A stretch of DNA of 64,000 nt from Gongronella butleri (GCA_025201375.1 JAIWZP010000041.1:1-64000); one strand, 5' to 3'; counted from the first letter of the stretch, positions 13,028-24,536 are shown. The notes: a model not told the origin generated them from the sequence alone. Numbers and translations are program-made.

Positions 13028-13222
13028 ATGTCCATCTCACGCTTCACCGAGCATCTGGATCCATCGCTCGTGCCATTGTGCCAAAGCGCTCATCTCAAAC
13101 GCAGAAATCGCACCAGAACACGTCAATCGCGCTTTGACAAGCAAAAGCATCCGCAGCAGCAGCGGCATTGGTTCTTCCAGCTTTTGCGAATGCAATTGGA
13201 GCGCCCTATGATATGCTTCTGA
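13028..13222 (+). CDS. Small basic hypothetical protein (64 aa)
   Basis: ATG to TGA encodes 64 residues, beginning MSISRFTEHLDPSL and ending in RMQLERPMICF, with many Arg, Lys and Gln residues. Support is contextual: a TATA box and CT-rich leader upstream, and an A/T-rich 3' flank with TGTAAATTATGTAAAA, make it look like a transcribed unit. No signal peptide, membrane segment or known domain is visible. It could be a small nuclear or ribosome-associated protein, or a chance ORF within a non-coding transcript. Confidence 0.45.
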   Translation: MSISRFTEHLDPSLVPLCQSAHLKRRNRTRTRQSRFDKQKHPQQQRHWFFQLLRMQLERPMICF

Positions 13223-13631
13223 GACACACTACCACCACCACCGCCCACACACAATCTTGACACCCTGCGTGGCTTTTTCTTTTGTATTCTTTTTCGTCCT
13301 ATGCCCCCCCTTGTAAATTATGTAAAATCCTTTTTTTTATCATCCCATGCCCATTTTGTATAGATAAGTTTTAGACCAGCATTATAAATAAAAAAAACCG
13401 TATAAAAAAGCAGAATCCTTGAGAATTGCCGTGTGCCGTTGGCGAAGGTGCGTGTCATTTCCCACTTACACCATCACGAATAGCCGGCTGAATGTTTTAG
13501 GTTTTTGCTGACCGTCAAAATGGGTCCCCGCTGGAATGGCATGGCGCGCTTATAAAAGTGGGTGGGTTGGTGTCAGTCGCTCTTTTTTTCGCACTCTTTT
13601 TCTCTTATTTTTCTGCCATATTTTAAAAAAA
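13223..13631. other. Intergenic with promoter of the cyclase-like gene
   Basis: Holds the A/T-rich 3' flank of the small gene and, from about 13540, a TATA box and CT-rich leader for the downstream gene. Confidence 0.5.
13551..13557 (+). promoter_or_regulatory. TATA box of cyclase-like gene
   Basis: TATAAAA at 13551-13557, 81 bp upstream of the ATG at 13632, with a CT-rich leader between. Confidence 0.6.
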
Positions 13632-13886
13632 ATGTCTTTGCCCAACTACAATCAATTGCCTGTCGATCCTAAGCATCCCCCACACACTTCATGGGGTCTC
13701 TGGGGCGATGATGACAATCTGGGCACATTGAACAAAATCACGGAACAAACCACGGCTCAGGTACAAATGCGGCATCCTCCGAAAAAAAAAAAAAAAAGAG
13801 TGCGTCAGGTCCCACGGATGATCATTTTTGGACCCGCCGCCCTATTTTGGCACAAATGCCCGAGGATTTCCAACATGCCATCTCAC

Positions 13887-13946
<60 letters not shown>

Positions 13947-14886
13947 GCCATGGATGATTTAGGCTGCCAAGCTTGTGAAGCACGGCAAGGTGTTTCCTCT
14001 GAATTGGGAGCTGGAGAAGCCGTCGACGGCGATGTTTGGCCGCACGTTGATTGACCACAAGTTCCACAATACGCAAAACGTTGCGTTTGATGACATTTAC
14101 GACAACTTCAACCCACAATCGTCGTCGCAATGGGATGGTCTGTCGCACGTGGCGCACATTTCCTCTGGCAAATTTTACAACAATGTGGATGTGAGCCAAT
14201 TGGGCGCTGATGGCGATGGTCGTCTGGGCATGCACCATATGGCGCGCAAGGGCATGGCGACGCGTGCCGTGTTGCTTGATTATGGCCGCTGGGCTGCCAA
14301 GCACAGCCCGTCGTTTGATTCGTTCTCTCGCGATTGCGAAATCACGGTCCAGGAGCTGGAGGAGGTCGCCAAGGCCCAGGGCGTCACGTTCCAGCCGGGC
14401 GACATTCTCCTCGTGCGCATTGGCTGGATCGAAAAGTACGAGACCCTCGGCGACAAGTTCGTCGCATCCATTGGTGGCGACGTCACCAACCCAAAGACCG
14501 CAGGCGTCAAGGCTTGCCCAGAAACATTCGAATGGATCTGGAACAACCACTTTGCCGCCGTCGGCAGCGACAATCCTGCTTTTGAAGCATTCCCACCGGC
14601 AAGCTGGCCCGACTCCATTCGTAAGCAACACCTCTCTCTAGTTTGAAACACCGACGACGCGTTCCCAGAGTCCACTGACATGATCGCTCCCATTATTTCT
14701 ACCTTTTGTCATTTAGACTCCCATGTGATTGGCGGCTTTGGCATGCCTCTTGGTGAGATGCTCTTCTTGGACAAGCTGGCCGATGACTGTGACCAAGACA
14801 AGGTGTATGAATTCTTCTTCACCAGCGCGCCTCTGAACAAGTATCGCGGCGTCGGCTCGTGCCCCAATGCTGTGTGCATCAAATAA
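13632..14886 (+). CDS. Cyclase / kynurenine-formamidase-like metal hydrolase
   Basis: Three exons (13632-13760, 13963-14620, 14717-14886) give 318 residues. The start SWGLWGDDDNLGTLN, the segment QWDGLSHVAH (about residues 99-108), GDILLVRIGW and the C-terminal HSHVIGGFGMPLGEML match the fungal branch of the cyclase family (PF04199). Bacterial kynurenine formamidases of this fold use an HxGTHxD metal motif; here QWDGLSH occupies the equivalent place, as in fungal homologues, so the substrate cannot be assigned. Probably cytosolic: no signal peptide. Intron 1 contains a 16-A run and a 55-T run. Confidence 0.85.
13761..13962 (+). other. Intron with 16-A and 55-T tracts
   Basis: Intron 1 of the cyclase-like gene. 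A-run at 13782-13797 near the donor side, T-run at 13891-13945 close to the acceptor, ending ATGATTTAG. Splicing restores the conserved frame. Confidence 0.8.
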
Positions 14887-15189
14887 AATAATAAAATAAA
14901 AAATCAAGCTGTCTGCAATGACACCAACATGCGACGCGTATCAATAGTCAATCCCTTGGTCGCGCCACCTCCCTCCCCTGATGAGGAACCATTGGCGGCG
15001 CACCGGCATCGGGCATCCTCGAAAATCAACCTAAAAGAGAAAAACGCGGGTGAGCTCGATTTTTCGTCAAGGGAGTTGCTTTCAAACTTTGACATTGTTC
15101 GGGTGCTGACTAAAAGATACCTTATTTATACATTCGGGGCCCATCGGGTGAACCTTTGCCAGACAAGACTTAGAAAATAGCTTGCTTGC
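14887..15189. other. Intergenic 3' flank of cyclase-like gene
   Basis: A/T-rich sequence with AATAAAATAAAA just after the stop. No gene seen. Confidence 0.6.
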
Positions 15190-17560
15190 AACTTTTCCAA
15201 TGGCTAGTGTCGTCAACCAGGCACTGCAAAGCCCGGAAACGAGTCCAAACGTGAAACGGGTCTTTAAAATCCCTATGGAAGACGCAATTTGCAGTGGATA
15301 AACTCGTTGGGCGACGCTTGTGTGCAGTGGTGGACTGAAGAGAATTGGTTGAAAACTTGGCAAGATAAAAGCTAAGAGAGACCATAGCTAAACAATATCA
15401 TATTTTACGCGTTTCTCCTGTTGAGCCTGACTGGATGGTTCTAAATTTAGACCAGTAGATACCCGACTCCAAACATTAATGATTCCAAGTTTTTTCGCAA
15501 ATCGGATCACTCAGTCATGAGAAAATGCATTTTTCGTAAGTTCAGGGCCAAATCAGGGTCAAAACGACCCCTGAAGGCTAACTTGCCGAGAACTCGACGC
15601 AATATCCCCAAAACACAAGCGCTTTTGCCGCGTTGGCCGCTGATTCATTTGAGATGACTCATACGTTGGGACGCTCAGCCGTTGCCGCCGTACTAGACCA
15701 AATGGTGCTGATTTTACCCATTTACGCCTATGAAACTGGCGCTACTACAGAAACTTGCTCATCTGATCCCAAATTCGGACCAGTTGATGGCAAACCTAGT
15801 TTATCAGCGGTGTTAATGTTTTTCGCGAATCGGATCACTCAGTCCCGAGAAATCTCGAGATTCGTGTTTGCTAGTGAAACCCCATAGACAAACAATATTT
15901 TACGCGTTTCTCCCAATGAGTCTAACCGAAGGGCTCCAAATTTAAATTAGTGGATAATCGACTCTAAAATTCAATTATTCTAAGTTTTTTCAGAGATCGG
16001 ATCATTCAGTTTTGAGAAAATGTACTTTGCGTAAATCCAGGGCTAAAACAGGGCCAAAACGATCCCTGAAGGCTAGCTTGCCGAGAATTCGACGCGATGT
16101 CCCCAAATTACAAGCGCTTTTACCGTATTTGGTTGCTGATTCATTTGACGTGTCTCACACTTCAGGGCGCTCAGCCGTTGCCGCAGTACGAGACCAGATA
16201 TTGGTGATTTTACCCCCTTTACGCCTATGTAACTGGCGCTTCTACAGAAACTTGCTCATCTGGTCCCAAATTTGGACCAGTTGATAGTACGCCCAATTCT
16301 TCAGCCGTGTTCATTTTTTTCGCGAATCGGATCACTCAGTCTTGAGAAACCTCAATTCGTGTTTGCTAGTGAAAAAGCAGTGCCAAAATAAAATTTACGC
16401 GTTTTTCTCGTTTTTCGGGTAAAATCATGCATGGATCACGGACAAAGGCCACTACTTTGATATTTCATGGCTACTTTCTTCATAATAAAATTAAAAAAGG
16501 GGCAAGGGCGATTAGCCTGTTGGTCGCGATTTGCACGGTTTTCAATTTATTTGATTTCGCAGGCATAAATTCCAAGAGTATGATATTCAATGGCAGAGAC
16601 AATCTGGTCTATGCTGGTTTTATCCTTCGGTCGTCATCTGGGCAAAATTTGGCACTCTTTGAATAACTTCATCGCAGGCAACCCTTGGAGCTGTCGATAT
16701 TTTGTAAAATGTCAATTAAAACTGGTCATCCAGACACTGTGATAACCTGAAACGCGGTTAAAGGGAAGTAGCAAGATAGAACCACCGTGGAACTCAGCTG
16801 TCAGCTCTCAAAAGTTAATCCGGACGTGCCACACGCAAATTCAATTTTAGTCGTGGCGAGCCGCCAAAACCAAAATCGTAAAAATGGATCACCAAAACCC
16901 CACCAAACTTGCACACAAGAGACGCGCTAGGGAGTAACCGCGAAAAATGTTAAAAAAGCGTGGCATCGGTCAGCTCGTTGACGAGAAATGCGAGATTTTG
17001 AATAAACTTTGCAGCCGGATTGCACGAGGAAAACGCGCTCATGGAACCGCGCCGATGCGTCCATTAGCAGTAGAGACCCCAGGTGCATGGAATTGATAAG
17101 GAACAGACGCGTGAAACTAGACGACTGACGCGGTTTTTCACGTGTCGAAAATTGTATATGTTTTTCAAACCGTGACAAACATGCTAAAAAATCCCTTTTT
17201 CCAGAGATCACGCGTCTGCACGCACTTTGGGCCGCGTTCTTTCCGATGATACCACTTTCAAGGTGCTGTGGACAACTGTCGTTGATTTTACCTTGTGATG
17301 AAAATTTGCAGCATTTTGTTTTTTACGCAACAACCAGTCGATGGCCCTCTGATTTTTACTGTGTTGTCGCGGGCGACCGGGTCGAGTTCACCATATACTT
17401 GAAGGGCTTGACGATCTGTGGTCCTAAATTGCACCCATTTCCAATCGACGACTATACCCCTTAGAAAATCCACGCTTTTTGAAATTGGTGGTAGTACGTC
17501 TTTCAGTGGCCGCAGCGACCTCGAGGTGGGCTCATTTTAACGAGCAACGATTGTATTTTT
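15190..17560. repeat. Dispersed repeat family B, copy 1 (interrupted)
   Basis: Segments 15190-15370 and about 16800-17560 match, in order, the region 61395-62330. Shared words include GGAGACGCGATTTGCAGCGGATAAAC (diverged), CCAAAACCAAAATCG, CACCAAACTTG, GCGTCCATTAGCA and GACGCGGTTTTTCACG. An inverted partial copy lies at about 54640-55330. Non-coding; origin unknown. The copy is split by the tandem repeat at 15390-16378 and by sequence to about 16800. Confidence 0.65.
15390..16378. repeat. Tandem duplication, two ~495-bp units
   Basis: Unit 1 (about 15390-15886) and unit 2 (about 15887-16378) align along their whole length. Shared landmarks include ATTTTACGCGTTTCTCC, TCGGATCACTCAGT, CCCTGAAGGCTA, CTTGCCGAGAA and ACAGAAACTTGCTCATCTG. 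A third start (TTTACGCGTTT) appears at 16387. Units are diverged, so the duplication is not recent. Confidence 0.75.
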
Positions 17561-18034
17561 CAACTCAAAGAGTGCATCTGTACGTGAGGTGCAAGTTCGT
17601 GGACAAACAACCAGAAAACAATAAAAAAAAGTTTTGCGTGATTTGCTCAGGAACTTGCGTAGTCATCCTTTTGTTTTCATTGCACACCAGGCAAGTACGA
17701 GAACAGAAACACAAAACATCAGCGGTATACTTCATGCGTTTCAACTTGAAACAGCTGTGAAAAATACGTCCAAAAGCCGGCATCCGCCAAATCACCTATT
17801 GCTGTGCTTTGGGTGCTCATTGTCCGAGTCAAATATGGATTCGACGATGTTCCTGGGCACGAAGAACAAGGTTCAAAAGAGTTTAGAGTGGCCAATTGCG
17901 CAGTCAAAAGATGAAGAAAAATAAAAAAAAGGCTAAGATACGTAGCATTGGCTGTAAGAAGGATTGCATTTTTAATCACTTGTGGGGGCCTATGCACGCA
18001 CGCAGGGCGGGGGGAAGGAACAAGTACATAAAAT
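17561..18034. other. Intergenic, no gene seen
   Basis: AT-rich 3' flank of the dehydratase-like gene on the minus strand; no supported feature. Confidence 0.5.
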
Positions 18035-18709
18035 TTAGGACGTGCTGGGTGGTGATGTGTCTGTTTGGCTATTTTGCTGCTGTAATGACGATGCGGCTTG
18101 TGGTTGTGATGGTATCGATGAATTCTGGTCCTGAGTGTTGTCTGTTGCGGCGTTGCCAGGCTGTGATGATGATGATGTTGATGATGGTTGTGCTGCGGCG
18201 GTGTCGGACGGCGGGTTTTGTGATGAGGATGCGTGATTCGTGTTTTCGTCTGTGTTGCTGTCGTGGTCCATGGCGGTGGAATTGGCTGCGGGCGCGTCAT
18301 TTTCGTTTGCAGCGTCGTCCTGCTTGTCATAAAACTCCTGCAGTTTCTTTGGGGAGATGGCCGTTGGCTCGTCAAGGTCGATTTTGTCGAGTGAGATGAG
18401 ATTGCTGTCGAGTTTGAGAAAGATATCTGAGCCACTCTTGACGACGACGGGCGGGGTGTCGTACAGCGTGCGGTATGTCTCCATGTGCTCGAGGCTGACA
18501 TCGGAGCCCCCCGTCACCATGACAACCACGTCGCTGCTCATGGACAAGGTGGGCAAAATGTCGCGAATGACCTCGGTGTAACAAAGCGACAGCGCTGCGC
18601 CCGACGCGGCTTCCACCAGGAGACGCGTGTCGTCTACAAAAAAAAAAAAAAAAAAAAAAAAAAGGGACGGGGAATTTAGCCATTGTCACGTTTCTCTCTC
18701 TCTCATTTT

Positions 18710-18797
<88 letters not shown>

Positions 18798-19847
18798 TGC
18801 GAATTGGCGCGCGGCGTTGGCGGCCATGGCGTCGCTGACGGCAAAGGGGACGACGGGGTGGATGAGGCTGAGTTCGAGTGTTTTTGCGCAGATGGAGGCG
18901 GCGTCGAGGCTTGTTGCCAATGTGGTTGTGCGCGGGAGCTGGACGAGCTTGCCCGCGACGACGGCGGCCTGGAAGGCATTGCTGCCATGTGTTTCGACGG
19001 CAATGACGGGGACTTGCTTCCATCCGACCTCCTGCAAGCCCATGATCACACCATTGAGCAAGCCGCCGCCGCCAACGGGGCAGATGATGGCTGCTGGCGC
19101 GTGGTCAAGCAATTGAGTCTTGAGCTCCGGGATGATCGACGAGTAACCTTGCCAAATTAGCTCGTGGTCCGCCGCCGGCACGTAAATCCTAAACAAAATA
19201 AAGAAAAAAAAATATGAGGACAAATGGGCAACCTTCGCCCCTGCCCTCTTTTTTTTTTACCCGTTGCGCTTGACGAGTTTGCGCGCGTGTGTCTCTGCGT
19301 CTGCCCAATCGTTGCCATATGCGATCAATTGGGCCCCGTCGTTCATGATGGCCTCCCTCAGTCTTTCGTTTGTGTTTGCCGGCACGACAATGAGGGCATC
19401 GACGCCCAATTGCCGCGCACAGTACGCCACGGCCAGCGCCGTGTTCAGACCTGATCCGGTGACGAAATTGATCTCCTTGCCGCGCTGCTGGATCTTGCGA
19501 TAGCAAAAATTGCCAATGCCACTATAAAAAAAAAACGAGACATTGAGCCCCCTTTTTTTGCGCGGATGCCTCGCGACCCAATTGCTTGTCTCTTACCGAA
19601 TTTTGCTCGAGCCAGACGGTTGCAAGCTCTCGATCTTCATAAAAATATTGCTAAAAGGTCGGTAACAAGTGTAAGTGAGCATATCGCGTCGTTTTGGCAC
19701 ATTTTTTCTCTTTTATTACCTGTTCAGACGAAGACTCAAGTTGGACGAGTGGATCAGGGGCGTGCCGACATGAAGCCTTTGGTCGTCCTTTGGGTTTTCA
19801 GACAGATAATGGTCGTCTTCAGAGGAAGAGTCGTCTTCGTGCAACAT
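18035..19847 (-). CDS. PLP-dependent serine/threonine dehydratase-like protein
   Basis: Five exons (19847-19720, 19650-19597, 19521-19261, 19188-18797, 18633-18035) splice in frame to 477 residues. Fold-type II PLP enzyme features: HVGTPLIHSSNLS near the N-terminus, PSGSSKIRG with the Schiff-base lysine at about residue 59, VTGSGLNTALAVAY, the phosphate-binding loop PVGGGGLLNG (about 185-194) and TGGSDVS near 320. Family knowledge: L-serine/L-threonine ammonia-lyases (SDS/Cha1) produce pyruvate or 2-oxobutyrate in the cytosol. The variant residue before the lysine (Ser where Phe is common) and an extra C-terminal tail of about 100 residues rich in Ser, Gln, Asn and Pro are unusual. Serine racemase-like activity cannot be excluded. 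Intron 4 carries an 82-A run. Confidence 0.85.
18634..18796 (-). other. Intron beginning GT + 82 A and ending 26 T + GTAG
   Basis: On the coding (minus) strand the intron starts at 18796 with GT followed directly by 82 A (plus-strand T-run 18713-18794), and ends with 26 T (plus-strand A-run 18638-18663) then GTAG. The flanking exons join in frame inside a conserved enzyme, so it must be removed. Confidence 0.85.
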
Positions 19848-20458
19848 GTTGTTAAGGAAAAACAGAAAAAGAGGACCACAGAAAGAGAGAGAAAGAAAGA
19901 GAAAAGAGGGGGGGGGCGAGAAGAAAGGGAACCAAAAAAAAAAAAGGGCGACACAGAGAAAACAAATCGAGAAAACCCAAATTTTCGCGCTTTCGTTCCC
20001 AATTTCCATTTTGGCGTTTGTTTCGCTCGGCGCCTCGTTTCCAAAACCAACCAGCCACACCGAACGATACCAATGTGCCGATGTGTGCCAATGGCCCAAG
20101 GTCACAGCTGTGGCTGTTCCAATGATCAAAAGAAACAAGCCATTTGTCCGAAATGGGCCCCAACTGTGCCAAAAAATAAAATAGAGACCGGACTGCGCCC
20201 GCGGCAAGCGCACCTACGAACGCTCCAATGTTCGTTTCCCTTGTTTCCATGCCATTGACATGAAAAAACGCGTTGTGACGCGTCCTTTACGATTTTTTTG
20301 AGCCATTGGGTGACTCAAACAGTAATTTTTTCAAAAAAAAAAACGACGCATAACTTTTTAATAATGATACACGGGGTGGGGAGGAAAAGGGAATATACAG
20401 TTGAAAAAATGCAAAAAATGCAAAAAAATGGGCAAAACAGGCTAAAAGAGGGTTGTTT
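19848..20458. other. Intergenic between dehydratase-like and TPR genes
   Basis: 5' flank of the dehydratase-like gene (CT-rich on its coding strand) and 3' flank of the TPR gene. No gene supported. Confidence 0.6.
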
Positions 20459-22951
20459 TTACATGGCCTTGAGGTCGTCGAGGCGTGTTTGCAGGCGTTC
20501 ATAGGTGGGTGTGTCGTCAAAGACGTCGCGGACCTTGCCCATGAGGGACTTTAGCAGCTGCTTGGCCTTGTATTTCCAATCTGGGCACACGGGGCCGGCA
20601 TTGTCGGGGCGGTCCTTGTCGCCGAGGGCCTCGTACATGTCGACGGTCTCGATGGCCCAGTCGGCGACATTGTCGAAGCTCTGCTTGTCTGTTTCGAGGC
20701 CCGGGTTGCCGTGGAGCGCGGCACGATAAGCCTTTTCATGGGCCTCCAGGGCATCGACGTCGCGTTGCTGCCAAATGTAGAACGTAGCGGCAATGCGCCA
20801 GATATCGGGCGAATTGGTGATGCGACAGAGGATGACATTGTCGAGGAGGCGCTGGACCTGGCGCGACAGGCGTCGACCTTCCTGATTATGGACATCTGGC
20901 CAATTCTGGATAACCGACTGGACAATCATGTTGAGGACGGGCAAATCCACGGCTTCGTCACGGACCTTGTCCCAACGGAGATCAACGACGCGCTGCATGG
21001 CCCAAATAGCGTCAGCAAACTGGCCCACATCGACGGCAATGAGCAGCAAATTGTTCCAGATCTTCCAATTGTCGAATTTAAGCTTGGCGGCTTGCTTGAG
21101 GGCGAGGAACGCGTCGGGTTTGCGGCCAACACGGCTGTAGATGCTTGCGAGATTGTTCCACGCCTCTGCCTGTTCATTTTCGAGGTTGACGACGCGTTGG
21201 AAAGCGCGAATGCCGACGTCCCATTGCTCGGCAAGCATGGCGGCACACCCCATGACGTACCAGGAGCCTTCAAACAAGGGATTGATGGACAAGGCCGCGT
21301 CGTACGCTTCAATACAGCGCGCGTAATCGTCTTTTTTAAAGTAATACGAACCAAGAGAGCGCATGGCGCGTGCATAGTGCCCACCACTGATGTCCCAGGC
21401 CTTTTGCCACAATGCAGGATCACCTTCGAGATCGCCCATGATGCACCACAGCTTGGGCGAATTGGGCGACTCGGCAAGAAGCTTTTCCACGATGTTCTTG
21501 GCCTTGGCTGGTTGCTCGAGCAATTGGTAGCAAGTGACGACGTCTTCCCACATTTCCAGGCGTTCAAAGATTTCCAGGGCCGACCGGATGACGCCCAACG
21601 CCACGAAGCGACGCGCCAATTCGCGCTCCATCTCCCATTTGCTCGGCATCAACAAATCGTAGAAATACGACAGACGCTCAGCAGCGCCCGCGACGCCCTC
21701 CTCCTTTTGCTCGTCCAGCTTGATCTGGTCCACAAGCGCTTGCAATTGGAGCGCGCCGCGTTCCACCGTGCGCGATTTGTGCGCCTCCAAACGCGACCGC
21801 AATAACAACGCCATGGTGTGCACCATCCAATTGTTGGCATTCTCCAGCACACGCGTCACGTACGGCACCATTTCTTCGTTAGTCAGTCCATGGTCCGGAT
21901 TCGTGTTCTTGACATTCAGGCAAAAAGCAAGCAAAAGACTCTGATCGATGATCTGCAAGTTGCCCTGGCGCTTGCTGGCATCGGCCTCGTCCTTGAACGC
22001 GATCTTTTCCAGCAGTGTGTCGTCATTGAGCTCCAGTGTCTCGGGTCGCGCGGCTTCATCGTCATCGTCCTTGTCCTTTTTATCATGGTTGTCGTCCACT
22101 GCCATTTTTTCGCCCTTTTCTTGCTCACTTTCGGCAAGAATCACCAATTGTGACACGTCAAAGGTTTGGAACTTAGTACGTCGGCCGAGGGCACCGGTCA
22201 GCGACCATTGGAACCCCGAGGATTGTTGTGCTTGCTTCATCTTGTCAAATGCCTCCTTGTCATGGCCATAGTAGCTGTAGATGAGCGCAGTTTCCAGCTC
22301 GTGTCGCACACGCAGCGGCTTGTCCGTGTCCAGTTGCATCTGTTGCGCGCTGGATTTCGTCAATGCGTCGATTTCGTCTTGCAATGTGCCTGTAAACTCG
22401 TCCAACAGCTGCTGATGAATAAATGCCGCGCGACGGCTCCAAAAATCGACGGTGAGCGCGTCAGTCGATGATGCGGCCAGGGCCTTGAGGGCGGTGCGCG
22501 CCACGAAAAGATACGCAAGCTGCTCCGTCAGGTGATAAACGGGCTCGCTGTCGACGGACATGGCTTCCAGGCATTGCTTGTGAAGTGCTTGTTGCTTGTC
22601 TTCGTCATCCATGTTGAGCAGGCCATAAATCGTCTGGTCAACAAGCGGCCCCGTCCAGTTCAATTGCACAAACACGTTGAGCGCGGCAATGGATGCCAAA
22701 AGCACGGCATAATCGCCCTCTTTGGTGCCAAGCAGCTTTTTAACACGCTGCTGCACCTCCTTTTCGAGTGACACGTCCGTAGGAAGCGTGGCGTCGTTGA
22801 ACAGACCGCTCGCTCGCAGCACCTCCACGTATCGCCCAGCCACCATATCGTCAAACAAAGACCGCACCGACGGTGCAAGGTCATTGGCAAGCACCTCGTC
22901 CAAAGGCTGCGTCAGCAGCAGCGCACGTTCAGCTTCGTGATACACGTTCAT
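20459..22951 (-). CDS. TTC27/Emw1-like TPR protein
   Basis: Single-exon gene of 830 residues. The C-terminal half has clear tetratricopeptide repeats: AWDISGGHYARAMRSLGSYY, FEGSWYVMGCAAMLAEQWD, AEAWNNLASIYSRVGRKPDA and WKIWNNLLLIAVDVGQF. This order is characteristic of the TTC27 family (yeast Emw1, linked to cell-wall integrity and essential). An acidic linker (KKDKDDDDE) lies near the middle. The reading frame stays open for 73 codons above the chosen ATG, but that stretch is Phe-rich and low-complexity, so the start at 22951 (MNVYHEAERALLL) is preferred. The absence of introns contrasts with most neighbours. Confidence 0.85.
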   Translation of the reverse strand: MNVYHEAERALLLTQPLDEVLANDLAPSVRSLFDDMVAGRYVEVLRASGLFNDATLPTDVSLEKEVQQRVKKLLGTKEGDYAVLLASIAALNVFVQLNWTGPLVDQTIYGLLNMDDEDKQQALHKQCLEAMSVDSEPVYHLTEQLAYLFVARTALKALAASSTDALTVDFWSRRAAFIHQQLLDEFTGTLQDEIDALTKSSAQQMQLDTDKPLRVRHELETALIYSYYGHDKEAFDKMKQAQQSSGFQWSLTGALGRRTKFQTFDVSQLVILAESEQEKGEKMAVDDNHDKKDKDDDDEAARPETLELNDDTLLEKIAFKDEADASKRQGNLQIIDQSLLLAFCLNVKNTNPDHGLTNEEMVPYVTRVLENANNWMVHTMALLLRSRLEAHKSRTVERGALQLQALVDQIKLDEQKEEGVAGAAERLSYFYDLLMPSKWEMERELARRFVALGVIRSALEIFERLEMWEDVVTCYQLLEQPAKAKNIVEKLLAESPNSPKLWCIMGDLEGDPALWQKAWDISGGHYARAMRSLGSYYFKKDDYARCIEAYDAALSINPLFEGSWYVMGCAAMLAEQWDVGIRAFQRVVNLENEQAEAWNNLASIYSRVGRKPDAFLALKQAAKLKFDNWKIWNNLLLIAVDVGQFADAIWAMQRVVDLRWDKVRDEAVDLPVLNMIVQSVIQNWPDVHNQEGRRLSRQVQRLLDNVILCRITNSPDIWRIAATFYIWQQRDVDALEAHEKAYRAALHGNPGLETDKQSFDNVADWAIETVDMYEALGDKDRPDNAGPVCPDWKYKAKQLLKSLMGKVRDVFDDTPTYERLQTRLDDLKAM

Positions 22952-23290
22952 AACCAAAAGTGGAAATCGTGAGAGCAAAACAATAAAATAAAAAAAGAAA
23001 AAGAAACAGGAAAAAAAAAAATTTGGGAATCGCACGGAATATGAAAGAAGATCAAAACGCAAGATTTGAAACGCCGACGTTGCATGAAAATGGGTCTTGC
23101 GCTTGAAGCCACCGGGGCAGCTGACAAATTGACGTGACAAGCACCGTGGTTTATCCGTTTGGGTGAACATTCATTATTTTTGTTTTTTTTTTATGTAGCC
23201 ATGACAATGAAAAAGAAAAAAAAAAGTGGATGAAAAAATAAAAGAAAAAGGGAAGCGTGGGTGTGGGAAGTTTGTCTTCTATTCTAAAGT
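22952..23290. other. Intergenic, A/T-rich
   Basis: 5' flank of the TPR gene and 3' flank of malic enzyme. Contains A/T runs only. Confidence 0.6.
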
Positions 23291-24503
23291 CTATTTCGTG
23301 TAATGCACAAGAGGCACATACTCGGGGGTGAACATGGAATTCTTGACGACCTCGCTAAGCATCTCGCCCTCCTTGAGCTTGGCGGTGGCCACGCCCTCTT
23401 CATAGGCAACCTCGCACACGCGCGTGCCCACGGCAAGCGACACGTCGCGCAGATTGGCCACACCAGGGAACAGGATGCCATCCTTCAATTGCGCAGGCGA
23501 CGCCATGTCCGCAATGGTGCGCGCCGTCTCCAGGAACATGCTAGGCGTGACGCGGTTGGCGCGCGACACCGTAATGCCCAGACCGAGACCCTGAAATGAA
23601 AAGAAATGATTTGTCAATACGACATTTAAGACTTTTTCTTTTTTTTTTGTTTTTTTTTCATGTTCGATGCAATTGATCTTTTTTTTGTTCAATAAAAGAT
23701 GACTTACGGGGAAGCTGTAGGAATTGTTGCATTGGTTGGTGCGTCCGATGCGTCCGTCGGGCAAAGTGACGTCGGCAAAGGGGCTGCCTGAGGCAAAGAT
23801 GGCGCGGCCATCGGTCCACTTGAACGCTTCCTCGGCGGTGCACTCTGCGTGTGTGTCTGGGTTGGACAGGGGGAAGACGAGCGGCTTTTCGGTGTGTTGG
23901 GCCATGGTGCGGATGGCTTGTTCGGAAAACACGCCACGGACGCCGGTCAGGCCCAGGATGGCCGTGGGCTTGACGCGCGCAACAACCTCTTCGAGGTTCA
24001 GGCGGTCCGGCAAATCTTGCTTGACGTAGCAGCGCTGCAATTCGTCCAATGGCGCGCGCTTGCCATTGCTGGGGACCGTGTGCGCGGCATCGGCGGCCAC
24101 ATCCGGGTTGCCAAGCAGACCATGCTGGTCCAGCATCCAGATGCGGCTGTAAGCCTCGTGGCGCGACTTGACGCGGCCCTGCGCAACCATGCAGTCCACA
24201 ATGCCCTCCACAACACCAACACCCGCACTGCCAGACCCGCAGCAGATGATACGCTCTTGGTTCAGGTCTTCTTGCTTCAATCCACGTGCCTTGAGGCCCG
24301 CAAGCAGACCAGCAAGCGTGATCGCAGACGTCGATTGGATATCATCGTTGAAACACGTCATTTGGTCGCGGTCTATTCAACATGTCGTACAAAAGCACGC
24401 GTCAAACCCCCATTTTTGTGTCACACGGTCATTCCTTACACTTGTTCAGCAAATTGTACGCGTGAGGGTACTTGAAATCTTCAAATTGAATCAGGGCATC
24501 TGC

Positions 24504-24536
<33 letters not shown>

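Noticed and set aside
20711..21805. 364-codon open frame on the plus strand
   Set aside because: Exactly antisense to the TTC27-like gene, whose TPR motifs are unmistakable; the antisense product shows no family features.
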